Assembly (NCBI GenBank): GCA_003249215.1
Contig: QKJR01000097.1
Coordinates: forward strand, 124,001 to 188,000
DNA length: 64,000 bases
From: Rhodobacterales bacterium
GTDB lineage: Bacteria; Pseudomonadota; Alphaproteobacteria; Rhodobacterales; Rhodobacteraceae
Direction of reading: 5' to 3'
The translations under genes were made by a program, and so were the position numbers. The notes under the pieces are model-generated. The model searched no databases, had not been told where the DNA came from, and saw only the letters and a list, made by a program, of their open reading frames with translations. Within the stretch, counting starts at the first letter, position 1. The number at the start of each line of letters is the position of its first letter. Below are positions 40,368-48,814 of the stretch, in pieces.

Positions 40368-41591
40368 ATGCAGCTCACCATCGACCGTCTTTCCGTCCAC
40401 GCCGATGGCGTTGCCCGCGGCCCCGAAGGCACGCTGCATGTGGCCATGGCGCTCCCCGGCGAGGTGGTCGAGGGCGAGGCGGTCGAGGGCCGGATCGCCG
40501 CGCCGAAGATCCTCACCCCCTCGGCCGACCGGGTGAAGGCGCCCTGCCCGCATTACCGCGCCTGCGGCGGCTGCGCGCTGCAACATGCCAGTGACGATTT
40601 CGTCGCGCGCTGGAAGGCCGAGGTGGTGGAAACCGCGCTGGCCGGACGCGGGATCGTGGCACGGGTCGAGCGGGTCGAAACCTCGCCGATGAACGCGCGA
40701 CGCCGCGCCACGCTCGCCGGGCGGCGCACCAAGAAGGGGACGCTCGTCGGCTTTCACGCGCGCGGCTCGGATACGCTGGTCGAGGTGCCCGGCTGCCTGA
40801 TCCTGCGCCCGGAATTGCTCGCCATGCTGCCCGCGCTGCACGACCTCACCGCGATTGGCGCGACCCGCAAGGGGGAGGTCGCCTTTGCGATGACGCTCTC
40901 CGAGGCGGGCGTCGAGGTTGCCGCACGCGGCGGCAAGCCGGTCGATCCCGAACTGTTTCAGGCGCTGTCGGCTCTGGCCGAGCGCCATGACCTCGCGCGG
41001 CTGAGCTGGGAGGGCGAGACGATCGCCGCGCGCCGCCCCGCGATCCAGAGCTTCGGCCGCGCCCGTGTCACCCCGCCGCCCGGCGCCTTCCTGCAGGCGA
41101 CCGAAGCGGGCGAGGCGGCGCTCGTGGACTTCGTGCGCGCGGCCACCACGGGCGCGGCACGGATCGCCGATCTCTTTGCCGGCTGCGGCACCTTTGCCCT
41201 CGCGCTCGCCGACCGCGCCGAGCTCCATGCCGTCGAGGCCGAGGCGGCGATGCTGAGCGCGCTCGACCGCGGTTGGCGTGCCGCTCAAGGCCTCAAACGG
41301 GTCACGCATGAGGCGCGCGACCTTTTCCGCCGCCCGCTCCTGCCCGATGAGCTAGAGCGCCATGACGCAATCGTGATCGACCCACCCCGCGCCGGGGCCG
41401 AGGCGCAGGTCGCACAGATCTGTGCCTCGAAAACCCGCGTTCTGGCCTATGTTTCGTGCAATCCGGTCACCTTTGCCCGCGATGCTGCGGCCCTGATCGC
41501 CGCGGGCTTCACCCTGACCGATCTGATCGTGGTCGATCAGTTTCGCTGGTCGGCGCATATCGAGCTTGCGGCGCGATTTGCGCGGGCTTAG
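40368..41591 (+). CDS. rlmD: 23S rRNA (uracil-C5) methyltransferase, RlmD/RumA type
   Basis: Predicted to methylate a uridine of 23S rRNA with SAM. The 407-residue protein has a short TRAM-like N-terminus and an iron-sulfur ligand set C60-x5-C66-x2-C69 with C143, as in RlmD. Other motifs are the SAM site LFAGCGTFALALAD, IDPPRAGAE, the catalytic Cys in YVSCNPVTFARD, and the general-base Glu in WSAHIELAARF. GGGG lies upstream of the ATG at 40368. RlmC or a related paralogue is possible, but the Fe-S pattern favours RlmD. Confidence 0.88.
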   Translation: MQLTIDRLSVHADGVARGPEGTLHVAMALPGEVVEGEAVEGRIAAPKILTPSADRVKAPCPHYRACGGCALQHASDDFVARWKAEVVETALAGRGIVARVERVETSPMNARRRATLAGRRTKKGTLVGFHARGSDTLVEVPGCLILRPELLAMLPALHDLTAIGATRKGEVAFAMTLSEAGVEVAARGGKPVDPELFQALSALAERHDLARLSWEGETIAARRPAIQSFGRARVTPPPGAFLQATEAGEAALVDFVRAATTGAARIADLFAGCGTFALALADRAELHAVEAEAAMLSALDRGWRAAQGLKRVTHEARDLFRRPLLPDELERHDAIVIDPPRAGAEAQVAQICASKTRVLAYVSCNPVTFARDAAALIAAGFTLTDLIVVDQFRWSAHIELAARFARA

Positions 41592-41667
41592 GCCGCTTCC
41601 GCCGTGGCGCGATTTGCGCTAGGGTGAGAAAAAATCGCGCAGTCCTCCAACCCATCACAGGCTTTCC

Positions 41668-42189
41668 ATGCATCGCCGTTCCGCCCTCGTCGGGCTTTCC
41701 TCGCTCGCCCTTCTTGCCGCCTGCGGGCGCCATCGGGGCGATTCCGCACCGCACAGCAAATTCCGCGGCTATTCCGGCCCGCCGATCACCCAGGTGCAGG
41801 TCTACAAGGCCAGCCGCAAGATGTATCTCTTCTCCGACCAAGAGCTGGTGAAGACCTACAAGATCGCGCTCGGCGGCAACCCAAAGGGCAAGAAGCAGTT
41901 CGAAGGCGATTACAAGACGCCCGAGGGCTTCTATTTCATCGACCGGCGCAATCCGAATTCCGCCTTCCACCTCTCGCTCGGGATCTCCTATCCCAATGCC
42001 GAGGACCGGGCCTTCGCCGAGGCGCAGAACCGCAAGCCGGGGGGTGACATCTTCATCCACGGTCGCGCGGGCAAGGACAAGGGCCGCGGCAAGGACTGGA
42101 CCGCGGGCTGCATCGCGGTCACGGATGGCGAGATCGAAGAGATCTATGCGATGATCGCGAACGGCACGCCGATCTGGATCTTCCCGTAA
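41668..42189 (+). CDS. L,D-transpeptidase (YkuD) lipoprotein
   Basis: Likely periplasmic enzyme forming 3-3 peptidoglycan crosslinks or attaching proteins to peptidoglycan. The 173-residue precursor has a lipobox LLAAC (Cys near residue 19). A YkuD domain follows, with YKTPEGFYFIDRRNP and the catalytic motif FIHGRAG...DWTAGCIAVTDGEI (His near 130, Cys near 151). It is the first of two YkuD genes in 2 kb, with a CAP-domain lipoprotein between them on the other strand. Confidence 0.9.
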   Translation: MHRRSALVGLSSLALLAACGRHRGDSAPHSKFRGYSGPPITQVQVYKASRKMYLFSDQELVKTYKIALGGNPKGKKQFEGDYKTPEGFYFIDRRNPNSAFHLSLGISYPNAEDRAFAEAQNRKPGGDIFIHGRAGKDKGRGKDWTAGCIAVTDGEIEEIYAMIANGTPIWIFP

Positions 42190-42203
42190 AATCAAGATTT
42201 TAC
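42186..42203 (+). terminator. Short AT-rich hairpin at the end of the YkuD lipoprotein gene
   Basis: GTAAAATC and GATTTTAC form a perfect 8-bp stem with a 2-base loop overlapping the stop codon. Weak as a terminator by itself, but it precedes the stronger hairpin at 42225. Confidence 0.4.
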
Positions 42204-42224
42204 AGATAATTCCGAAAATACAAA

Positions 42225-42246
42225 AAGGGCCCCGCTGGGCCCTTCT
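42225..42246. terminator. Bidirectional terminator between YkuD and CAP genes
   Basis: AAGGGCCC, loop CGCT and GGGCCCTT form an 8-bp stem (42225-42232, 42237-42244), with TTCTT on the plus side and a T run (from AAAAA) on the minus side. It sits between two convergent genes. Confidence 0.8.
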
Positions 42247-42270
42247 TCAATCCGGTCTGGGCCCCGGGCC

Positions 42271-42780
42271 TTACTGGCCGGTGACCATCGTCCACCAGAT
42301 CTTGCCCGAGGGCTCCTGATACCAGCCAAAGCCCATCTGCGTCGCCGCCGGGTTGAGGATCACGTCGCGCGTATCGACCAGCGCCATCCAGGCCGACAGC
42401 GTCTCGGTTTCGGTCTCGTAGGTCTCCGAGATATTCTCGCCGAGCACCTTGCCGAAGAAGCCCGCGCGCTTGGCCCGATCGAGCGGCGAGGAGCCGTCCG
42501 AACCCCAGTGCCACGGCCGGTTCTGCGAGGCCATATCGCGGGCATGAGCGCTGGAGGCCTGCGAGAGCGCCGCGTTGAGCACGACCGGCGCCGTGCCACG
42601 CGCCGCTCGCAGGCTGTTCATCGCCTCGAGCACGCGCTGCGGGATCACCTCGGCGTCACGCGCCGAGATCTTGTAGAGCTGCGGCAGGGGCTTGCCATCG
42701 GGTCCGAGCTGCGGCCCGGCCGGCTCGCAAGCCGCCAGAGCCAGCACGGACAGAACCATCAACGCTTTCACACTGTGCAT
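42271..42780 (-). CDS. CAP/SCP domain lipoprotein
   Basis: The 169-residue precursor has a lipoprotein signal with LALAAC (Cys near residue 18). A CAP (SCP/PR-1) domain follows, with AMNSLRAARGTAPVVLN, HARDMASQNRPWHWG, GENISETYETETETLSAWM and GFGWYQEPSGKIWWTMVTG, covering the usual motif positions. Bacterial CAP proteins are cell-envelope proteins whose activity is mostly unknown. It is convergent with one L,D-transpeptidase gene and divergent from the other, which suggests an envelope role by context only. Confidence 0.87.
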   Translation of the reverse strand: MHSVKALMVLSVLALAACEPAGPQLGPDGKPLPQLYKISARDAEVIPQRVLEAMNSLRAARGTAPVVLNAALSQASSAHARDMASQNRPWHWGSDGSSPLDRAKRAGFFGKVLGENISETYETETETLSAWMALVDTRDVILNPAATQMGFGWYQEPSGKIWWTMVTGQ

Positions 42781-42945
42781 CCCAGACCCCCGGATTGATC
42801 AGCGCCGAGCCATACACGCTCGTCCCGGGCTGCGCAAACGCACAGTTGCGTGAAAATGCCGATGACGCGGGTTTGATTTGCGCCTGCGGCAAAGTCGCAA
42901 TAATGGTGGCGCGATTCTGGCCCCAGATGGCCATCGGAGCTCCCC

Positions 42946-43554
42946 ATGACCGACCTGCGTAAACCTTTCGACCGCCGCGCCTTCCTTGGCACTGCCGCCC
43001 TGCTCGGCGCCGGTCTTGCTCTTCCCGCTGCCGCCCAGAGCACCCCCGATGCCGGGCTCGAGCAGCACGAGGACAACGAATACACCAACATGCGGCGTAA
43101 TATCTCGAGCTTCCGCGAGCTCGACTGGCCGCCCTATTTTGACAACCTCAAGAACGGCGCGATCCTCGTCGATACCGTGTCGCGGGCACTGCATTTCTGG
43201 TCCGAGGATCAGACGGTCTACCGCCTCTATCCGACTTCGGTGCCGGTCTCCGATGATCTGACCCGCCGCGGCCGGACCGAGGTGATCCGCAAGGTCGAGG
43301 GGCCGACCTGGTCGCCGACCCCGTCGATGAAACAGCGCAACCCCGACTGGCCGGATTTCGTGCCCGCCGGGCCCGACAACCCGCTCGGCACCCATGCGCT
43401 CTATCTCAGCTGGCAATATTACCGGATCCACGGCACCCACGACACGCGCAAGATCGGGCGCAAGTCGTCGAACGGCTGTATCGGGCTCTATAACGAGCAC
43501 ATCAAGGAGCTGTTCGGCTATGCCAAGGTCGGCACGCAGGTGCTGCTGATCTGA
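42946..43554 (+). CDS. L,D-transpeptidase (YkuD), Tat- or Sec-exported
   Basis: The 202-residue precursor starts with DRRAFLGTAALLGAGLALPAAAQ, a twin-arginine-like signal with predicted cleavage after AAA-Q near residue 31. The YkuD domain has the NPLGTHALYLSW strand and the catalytic HGTHDTRKIGRKSSNGCIGLYN (His near 164, Cys near 182). It resembles the ErfK/YbiS-type enzymes of Rhodobacterales. It stands alone with its own terminator and is divergent from the CAP lipoprotein gene. Confidence 0.9.
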   Translation: MTDLRKPFDRRAFLGTAALLGAGLALPAAAQSTPDAGLEQHEDNEYTNMRRNISSFRELDWPPYFDNLKNGAILVDTVSRALHFWSEDQTVYRLYPTSVPVSDDLTRRGRTEVIRKVEGPTWSPTPSMKQRNPDWPDFVPAGPDNPLGTHALYLSWQYYRIHGTHDTRKIGRKSSNGCIGLYNEHIKELFGYAKVGTQVLLI

Positions 43555-43578
43555 CCTGAGCGGAACCCGGACAAGACG

Positions 43579-43602
43579 AAGGGGGGCAGTGCCCCCCTTT
43601 TT
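43579..43602 (+). terminator. Intrinsic terminator after the second YkuD gene
   Basis: A 9-bp stem AAGGGGGGC/GCCCCCCTT with an AGT loop is followed by TTT. It separates this gene from the convergent hemH. Confidence 0.85.
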
Positions 43603-43623
43603 GCTGCGCGGTGTCCGGTAGTC

Positions 43624-44679
43624 TCAGGCGAGCCAGCCGGCGAGGTTTTCCTCGACCACTTCCATCAGCGCGGCGATGTGCAGATCGTCATCGTTGAGGC
43701 AGGGGATATAGGTGAAGCTCTCGCCGCCCGCATGCTCGAAGGCCTCGCGGATCTCGCCGTTGATCTCCTCGAGCGTCTCGATGCAATCGGCCGAGAAGGC
43801 CGGCGAGATGACGGCGATGTTCTTCTTGCCGGCCTTCGCCAGCTCGGCGACATGTTCGACCGTATAGGGCTTGAGCCATTCCTCGGTGCCGAAGACCGAT
43901 TGGAAGGTGGTGTCGATATCGCCCTTGTCCCAACCGAGCCGCTCGCGCAGCAGCCGCGAGGTCTTCTGGCACTGGCAATGGTAGGGGTCGCCCTCCATCA
44001 GATAGCGCTTGGGCATGCCGTGATAGCTCGCGACCAGCACGTCGGGGCGCTTGGGCAGCGTCGCATAGACCCGCTCGACCGACGCCGCCAGCGCCTCGAT
44101 ATAGCTCGGGCGGTCGAAATATTCCGGCGCCACGCGGGCGGCGGGCTGGCGCTTTTGCTTCATCAGCGCGCGGAAGAACTGATCGTTCGCCGTGGCCGAG
44201 GTAGCCCCCGCATATTGCGGGTAAAGCGGCAGGAACAGGATCTTCTCGCAGCCGGCCTTGACCATCTTGTCGACCACGCTCTCGGTCGAGGGATTGCCGT
44301 AGCGCATGCAGTAATCGACGACCACCTCGGCGCCATAGCGCACCGAGACCGCCTCGGCGATCTTGGCCACCTGCTGCTTGGTGATCGTCATCAGCGGGCT
44401 TTCATTGGCCTCGTTGTTCCAGATCGTCTTGTAATTCTCGCCCGAAGTGAACGGCCGTTTCGACAGGATGACGAGCTGCAGCAGCGGCTGCCATTTCCAC
44501 GCCGGATAGTCGATCACGCGCCGGTCGCTCAGAAATTCGTTCAGATAGCGCCGCATCGACCAGTAATCGGTGCCGTCGGGCGTCCCGAGATTGGCGAGCA
44601 GGAGCCCGATCTTCGCTTGTGCCACCGGCGGATGGTCTGCGGGGGCATGGGCGAGACGGGGATTAGGCTCGATCTTCAT
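43624..44679 (-). CDS. hemH: Ferrochelatase
   Basis: Inserts Fe(II) into protoporphyrin IX in the last step of haem synthesis. The 351-residue protein shows KIGLLLANLGTPDG at the start, PLYPQYAGATSATA, the metal-binding His in ASYHGMPKRYL, the CQCQKTSRLL segment, and the catalytic Glu region PAFSADCIETLEEI. The ATG at 44679 has AGGA upstream; longer readings on this strand run antisense through otsB. It is divergent from otsBA across a 114-base region with three TGACCC-type motifs. Confidence 0.95.
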   Translation of the reverse strand: MKIEPNPRLAHAPADHPPVAQAKIGLLLANLGTPDGTDYWSMRRYLNEFLSDRRVIDYPAWKWQPLLQLVILSKRPFTSGENYKTIWNNEANESPLMTITKQQVAKIAEAVSVRYGAEVVVDYCMRYGNPSTESVVDKMVKAGCEKILFLPLYPQYAGATSATANDQFFRALMKQKRQPAARVAPEYFDRPSYIEALAASVERVYATLPKRPDVLVASYHGMPKRYLMEGDPYHCQCQKTSRLLRERLGWDKGDIDTTFQSVFGTEEWLKPYTVEHVAELAKAGKKNIAVISPAFSADCIETLEEINGEIREAFEHAGGESFTYIPCLNDDDLHIAALMEVVEENLAGWLA

Positions 44680-44793
44680 TTCGGGTCCTGATGGCTTGTT
44701 GCGGCGGTCGTGGAACTGACCCCGACTTAATGTGTTTTGCAGGGGGGTCAATGCGACCTTTCGAATTGGGTCAATCTCGCTTACCATGGAGCC

Positions 44794-45528
44794 ATGCAGA
44801 TACCGGACGCGATCCTCACCGCCCCGCCCGCCCTCGACTGCAACCGCGACGCGCCTTGCCTCGATTTCGACGGAACCCTTGTCGAAATCGCGCAGCGTCC
44901 CGATGCGATCATCGTTCCACCCGACTTGCCGGCGAGCCTCTCGCACCTGTCTCGGGCCTGTGGCGGTGCCTTTGCGGTGGTCTCTGGGCGCGATCTTGCG
45001 ACGCTCGAACAGTTTTTGCCCGGCTATGACGGCCTCCTGATCGGGAGCCACGGCGCCGAAGCGCGTGGGATTACCTTCTACGAGACAGAGATCAGCGATC
45101 CGGAACCGGTGCAGGCCGCGCTGGCCGCCTTCGCCGCGCGCGCCGGCGTCCTCTACGAGCAGAAATCCCACGGTGGCGCGCTGCACTTCCGTGCCCGCCC
45201 GGAGGCCGAGGCAGAGGTGGCGCGGTTCGTGGCCGAGCTCGCCGCCGCCCATCCCGGTTTTGCGGTGCAGCCCGCGAAGATGGCCTTCGAGCTGCGCCCG
45301 GGCGGCGCCTCGAAGGACCGCGCACTTGCCGCCCTCGCCACCCTGCCCGCTTTTGCAGGACGGCAACCGATCTTTTTCGGCGACGACACGACGGACGAGC
45401 CGGCACTGGCATGGGCCGAAGCGCACAGCGGCTATGGCGTCAAAGTTGGCCCCGGCGAGAGCGTGGCGCGCTATCGCCTGCCGGGTCCCGCGGCGGTGCT
45501 CGACTGGCTTGCCACGGCGGAGGTGTGA
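44794..45528 (+). CDS. otsB: Trehalose-6-phosphate phosphatase
   Basis: Dephosphorylates trehalose-6-phosphate in the OtsAB osmoprotectant pathway. The 244-residue HAD-superfamily protein has the nucleophile motif LDFDGTLVEIAQRPD near residue 30, VVSGRD, the Lys/Gly-rich motif KSHGGALHFRARP and the metal motif FFGDDTTDEPAL. The start is the ATG at 44794, with GGAG rather close. otsA begins one base after its stop. Confidence 0.94.
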   Translation: MQIPDAILTAPPALDCNRDAPCLDFDGTLVEIAQRPDAIIVPPDLPASLSHLSRACGGAFAVVSGRDLATLEQFLPGYDGLLIGSHGAEARGITFYETEISDPEPVQAALAAFAARAGVLYEQKSHGGALHFRARPEAEAEVARFVAELAAAHPGFAVQPAKMAFELRPGGASKDRALAALATLPAFAGRQPIFFGDDTTDEPALAWAEAHSGYGVKVGPGESVARYRLPGPAAVLDWLATAEV

Positions 45529-45529
45529 C

Positions 45530-46876
45530 ATGGGACGGCTGATTTGCCTGTCGAACCGCATCCCGATGGGGCCGAACCCGACCGGGGGGCTCGTCGTGGC
45601 GCTGGGTGACGCGTTGACTGAACGCGGCGGGATCTGGATCGGCACCTCGGGCGAGCCCGTCGAAGCGCCCGAACCCGAATTGCGCGAGATCGAGGGCGGG
45701 CCGTTCCGCCGCTTCGTCTTCGACCTCAGCCCTGAGGAAGAGGCGAATTACTACTATGGCTTTTCCAATTCGGTGCTTTGGCCGCTGCTGCACGGGCGCA
45801 CCGACCTGCTGGATATCCACGGCGAATTCCTGAGCGCCTACAAGGACGTCAACCGGCGTCTAGCGCGGATGCTGATGCCGATGCTCGACCCCGAGGACCG
45901 GATCTGGGTGCATGATTTCCACATGCTGCCGCTCGCCTACGAACTACGCAACTTGGGCGCGACGAACCGGATCGGATTTTTCCTGCATACCCCCTTCCCC
46001 ACCCCGCTCGCGCTGCAGGCGCTGCCCAATGGCGCCGAAATCAGCCAGTGGCTCGCAAATTATGACCTCGTCGGGCTGCAGGCGGTGCGCGATGTGCGCA
46101 ACTGCATCGCGGCGATGGTCGAGGTCGGCGGCGCGACCGAGCTCGCAGGCGGGTTCGTCCATCTCGCGCCACGCCAGACCCGGATCGCGAGTTTTCCGAT
46201 CGCCATCGACGCCGTCGATTTTGCCCGCCTCGCCGCCGAGGAAATCGAGAAGCTGCCCGCAGGTATCGTCAAGCCGAACCGGCGCCTGATGATCGGGGTA
46301 GACCGGCTCGATTACACCAAGGGCGTGCCGCAACGCCTGCGTGCCTTCGGCGAGTTTCTGGCCCGCCACGAGGACTGGCATCGGCATGTCTCGCTGATCC
46401 AGATCTCGCCCCCGACGCGTGAAGGCGTCGCCGCCTATGACGACATCCGCACCGAGACCGAGCATCTCTCGGGGCAGATCAACGGCGCCTATGCCGAGAT
46501 CACATGGGCACCGATCCGCTTCATCAACCGCCCCGTCCCGCGCGAGACGCTGGCGGGCCTGTATCGCGCGGCGGATGTGGCGCTGGTGACACCCTTGATG
46601 GACGGGATGAACCTCGTGGCCAAGGAATTCGTCGCGGCGCAGGACCCCGACGATCCCGGCGTGCTGATCCTGTCGCAATTCGCGGGCGCCGCCGAACAGC
46701 TCGAAGAGGCGCTGATCGTCAATCCCCATGACATCGAGCAGATGGCGACCGCGATGATGACGGCGCTCGCCATGCCCCTGCCCGAGCGCAAGCGCCGTCA
46801 CGCCGCGCTGATGCAGGTGCTGACCCGGCACGACGTGCATTGGTGGTCGCGCGGGTTCCTGACCGCTCTCGGTTAG
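45530..46876 (+). CDS. otsA: Alpha,alpha-trehalose-phosphate synthase
   Basis: GT20 glycosyltransferase that makes trehalose-6-phosphate from UDP-glucose and glucose-6-phosphate. The 448-residue protein shows the family motifs LSNRIPMGPNPTGGLVVAL, WVHDFHMLPLAYELR, IGFFLHTPFPTP, GVDRLDYTKGVPQRL and VTPLMDGMNLVAKEFVAAQ. GGAGGTG lies 5 bases upstream of the ATG, overlapping the otsB end, so the two are one operon producing trehalose for salt or desiccation tolerance. Confidence 0.96.
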   Translation: MGRLICLSNRIPMGPNPTGGLVVALGDALTERGGIWIGTSGEPVEAPEPELREIEGGPFRRFVFDLSPEEEANYYYGFSNSVLWPLLHGRTDLLDIHGEFLSAYKDVNRRLARMLMPMLDPEDRIWVHDFHMLPLAYELRNLGATNRIGFFLHTPFPTPLALQALPNGAEISQWLANYDLVGLQAVRDVRNCIAAMVEVGGATELAGGFVHLAPRQTRIASFPIAIDAVDFARLAAEEIEKLPAGIVKPNRRLMIGVDRLDYTKGVPQRLRAFGEFLARHEDWHRHVSLIQISPPTREGVAAYDDIRTETEHLSGQINGAYAEITWAPIRFINRPVPRETLAGLYRAADVALVTPLMDGMNLVAKEFVAAQDPDDPGVLILSQFAGAAEQLEEALIVNPHDIEQMATAMMTALAMPLPERKRRHAALMQVLTRHDVHWWSRGFLTALG

Positions 46877-46888
46877 GAAAAACAGGCT

Positions 46889-47725
46889 CTATTTCGGCGC
46901 GTTTTCACCTGAGGGCAGCTCGCAGGTGCCCAAAGCCTCGGCCAGCCGATGGGTGGCCGAGCCCGGGCGCAAGGGCTTCTGCTGGCTTTCATGCGGTTTC
47001 CAGCCGGTGAGCCAGACCATGTCGAAGGTCGCCCTTACGCGCCCGTCCGGCTCGGCGAAATTGGCCGCGTAGCGCGCGAGCGCCTCGGCGATCACCGCAC
47101 GCTGCGTGAAATGGCGAACCCGCGCGGCGAGGGCGTTGCCCTGACCCATCGCCCGCAGATCCTGCAAGAGCCGCAGCGGATCGCCATAGGTCACCTTGCG
47201 CGTGACCGCATCCGCCACCGGCAGGGCAAAGCCCGCCCGCTGCAGAAGCGCGCCGAGATCGCGGATCTCGCCCATCGGCAGCACCCGCGGGCTGAGCCCC
47301 CCGGTGACCGCGATCTCGGCCTCGGCCAGCGCCGCGCGCAGCTCGGCCAGCGTCTGACCGCCGAACATCACCGCGATGAAGAGCCCGTCGGATTTCAGCG
47401 CACGCGCCGCCTGCACCATCTGGCCGACCGGATCCTCGGCCCAGTGAAGACAGAAGGCATGGACGATCAGATCATGCGCCTCGGGTTCGAGATCGAGCAG
47501 TTCGGTATCGGCCACCACCTTCGCGCCGGGCAGGACCGCGCGCCACGGATCGGGAAAATCCGCGATCACGGCAGGCGCCGTAAACGTTTTGTTAACCTCG
47601 TTCAGCCTCTCCTCGAGCTCGATGGCCGCATCCTCGTGCAGGAAGAGCGCGGGGCCTGCGGCGCGGGCGCGGGCGCGGTGGCGCGAGAGCGCCTCTCGAT
47701 CGGTGAGTTGGGGCGGAGTGGTCAT
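46889..47725 (-). CDS. SAM-dependent methyltransferase-like protein (BioC/NDUFAF5 type)
   Basis: The 278-residue protein resembles the BioC/NDUFAF5 branch of class I methyltransferases. Its recognisable parts are an acidic substrate region (ELLDLEPEAHDLIVHAFCLHWAEDP), GQMVQAARALKSDGLFIAVMFGG and a RKVTYGDPLRLLQDLRAMGQGN helical part. The glycine-rich SAM motif I is not obvious, so activity may differ. Homologues in alphaproteobacteria often lie beside comF. The start codon at 47723-47725 overlaps the comF start on the other strand. No good SD is seen. Confidence 0.75.
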   Translation of the reverse strand: MTTPPQLTDREALSRHRARARAAGPALFLHEDAAIELEERLNEVNKTFTAPAVIADFPDPWRAVLPGAKVVADTELLDLEPEAHDLIVHAFCLHWAEDPVGQMVQAARALKSDGLFIAVMFGGQTLAELRAALAEAEIAVTGGLSPRVLPMGEIRDLGALLQRAGFALPVADAVTRKVTYGDPLRLLQDLRAMGQGNALAARVRHFTQRAVIAEALARYAANFAEPDGRVRATFDMVWLTGWKPHESQQKPLRPGSATHRLAEALGTCELPSGENAPK

Positions 47726-48494
47726 GATGGGCGAAACTACTGCGGTTCTATCCGGGATTCCAGCGGCCATCCGCACCGCCGCAAGCGCGGGGTTGCAGCT
47801 TCTTTTTCCGCCGCGCTGCATCGCCTGCGGCGAGACGGTGGCGGCCGATTTCGGGCTCTGCGGCGCCTGCTGGGCCGAAACGCATTTCCTGACCGGACTT
47901 TGCTGCGACAGTTGCGGCGCGCCGCTGCCGGGCGATGAGGAGGGCGCGGTAATCTGCGACGACTGCCAGGCGCATCCCCGGCCCTGGACGCGCGGGCGGG
48001 CGGCGATCGGCTATTCGGGCACCGGACGCGATCTGATCCTGAAGTTCAAGCACAGCGACCGGCTCGACCTGAAGCGCCCTTTCGGCACCTGGATCGCCCG
48101 CGCCGCGGCCGATCTGATCGGTCCCGAAACGGTGATCGCGCCGATCCCGTTGCACCGGCTGCGGCTGATCCGGCGGCGCTACAACCAATCGGCGCTGCTC
48201 GCGCAGGAAATCGCGCGGCTTTCGGGCCGCCCCTGCATCCCCGACCTCTTTCGCCGCACACGCGCGACGCCACCGCAAAAGGGCCTCGACCGGGCGGCAC
48301 GGGCGGCCAATGTGGCGGGTGCGATCGTGCTCGATCCACGCCGGGCCGCCACGATTGCGGGGCGCCCGCTCCTGATCGTGGACGATGTGATGACCTCGGG
48401 CGCAACGCTTGCCGCGGCGACCGAGGCGGCACTTGCGGCCGGCGCGGCCCGTGTCGATGTGGTTACACTGGCGCGCGCGGCCAAAGACGCTTAG
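47724..48494 (+). CDS. comF: ComF family phosphoribosyltransferase-like protein
   Basis: The 256-residue protein has an N-terminal zinc-ribbon-like region with CxxC pairs (CIACGE, CGACW, CCDSCGAP, CDDCQ; residues about 30-80). The PRTase core follows, with RRRYNQSALLAQEIAR and the PRPP-binding motif LLIVDDVMTSGATL. ComF proteins are tied to DNA uptake in transformable bacteria; related GntX proteins have other proposed roles. ATGs at 47724 and 47727 share a GGAG. The gene starts a run of comF-grxC-nitrilase-marR. Confidence 0.88.
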   Translation: MMGETTAVLSGIPAAIRTAASAGLQLLFPPRCIACGETVAADFGLCGACWAETHFLTGLCCDSCGAPLPGDEEGAVICDDCQAHPRPWTRGRAAIGYSGTGRDLILKFKHSDRLDLKRPFGTWIARAAADLIGPETVIAPIPLHRLRLIRRRYNQSALLAQEIARLSGRPCIPDLFRRTRATPPQKGLDRAARAANVAGAIVLDPRRAATIAGRPLLIVDDVMTSGATLAAATEAALAAGAARVDVVTLARAAKDA

Positions 48495-48556
48495 ATTTCC
48501 CGGGTCCGCACCCCCCAACCGGCGGATGGCCCAACCGGCGGACTTGAGGACATGAG

Positions 48557-48814
48557 ATGAAGCGCGTCGAGATCTATACCACCCGCACCTGCCCCTATTG
48601 CATTGCCGCCAAGGCGCTGCTCACCCGCAAGGGCGTCACCTTCGAGGAAACCGATGTGGGCGCCGACCCGAGCCTGCGCGCCGCGATGATGCAACGCGCG
48701 AACGGCGGGCGCACCGTGCCGCAGATCTTCATCGGCGGACGGCATGTCGGCGGCTGCGACGATCTGCATGCGCTCGATAACGCGGGCAAGCTCGATCCGA
48801 TGCTGGCCGACTGA
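48557..48814 (+). CDS. grxC: Glutaredoxin 3
   Basis: An 85-residue dithiol glutaredoxin with active site C12-PYC15, the cis-proline motif GGRTVPQIFIGGRHVGG and the CDDLHALDNAGKL helix. It reduces disulfides and glutathione mixed disulfides in the cytoplasm. Its stop overlaps the nitrilase start by one base, and both products are linked to glutathione chemistry. Confidence 0.95.
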   Translation: MKRVEIYTTRTCPYCIAAKALLTRKGVTFEETDVGADPSLRAAMMQRANGGRTVPQIFIGGRHVGGCDDLHALDNAGKLDPMLAD

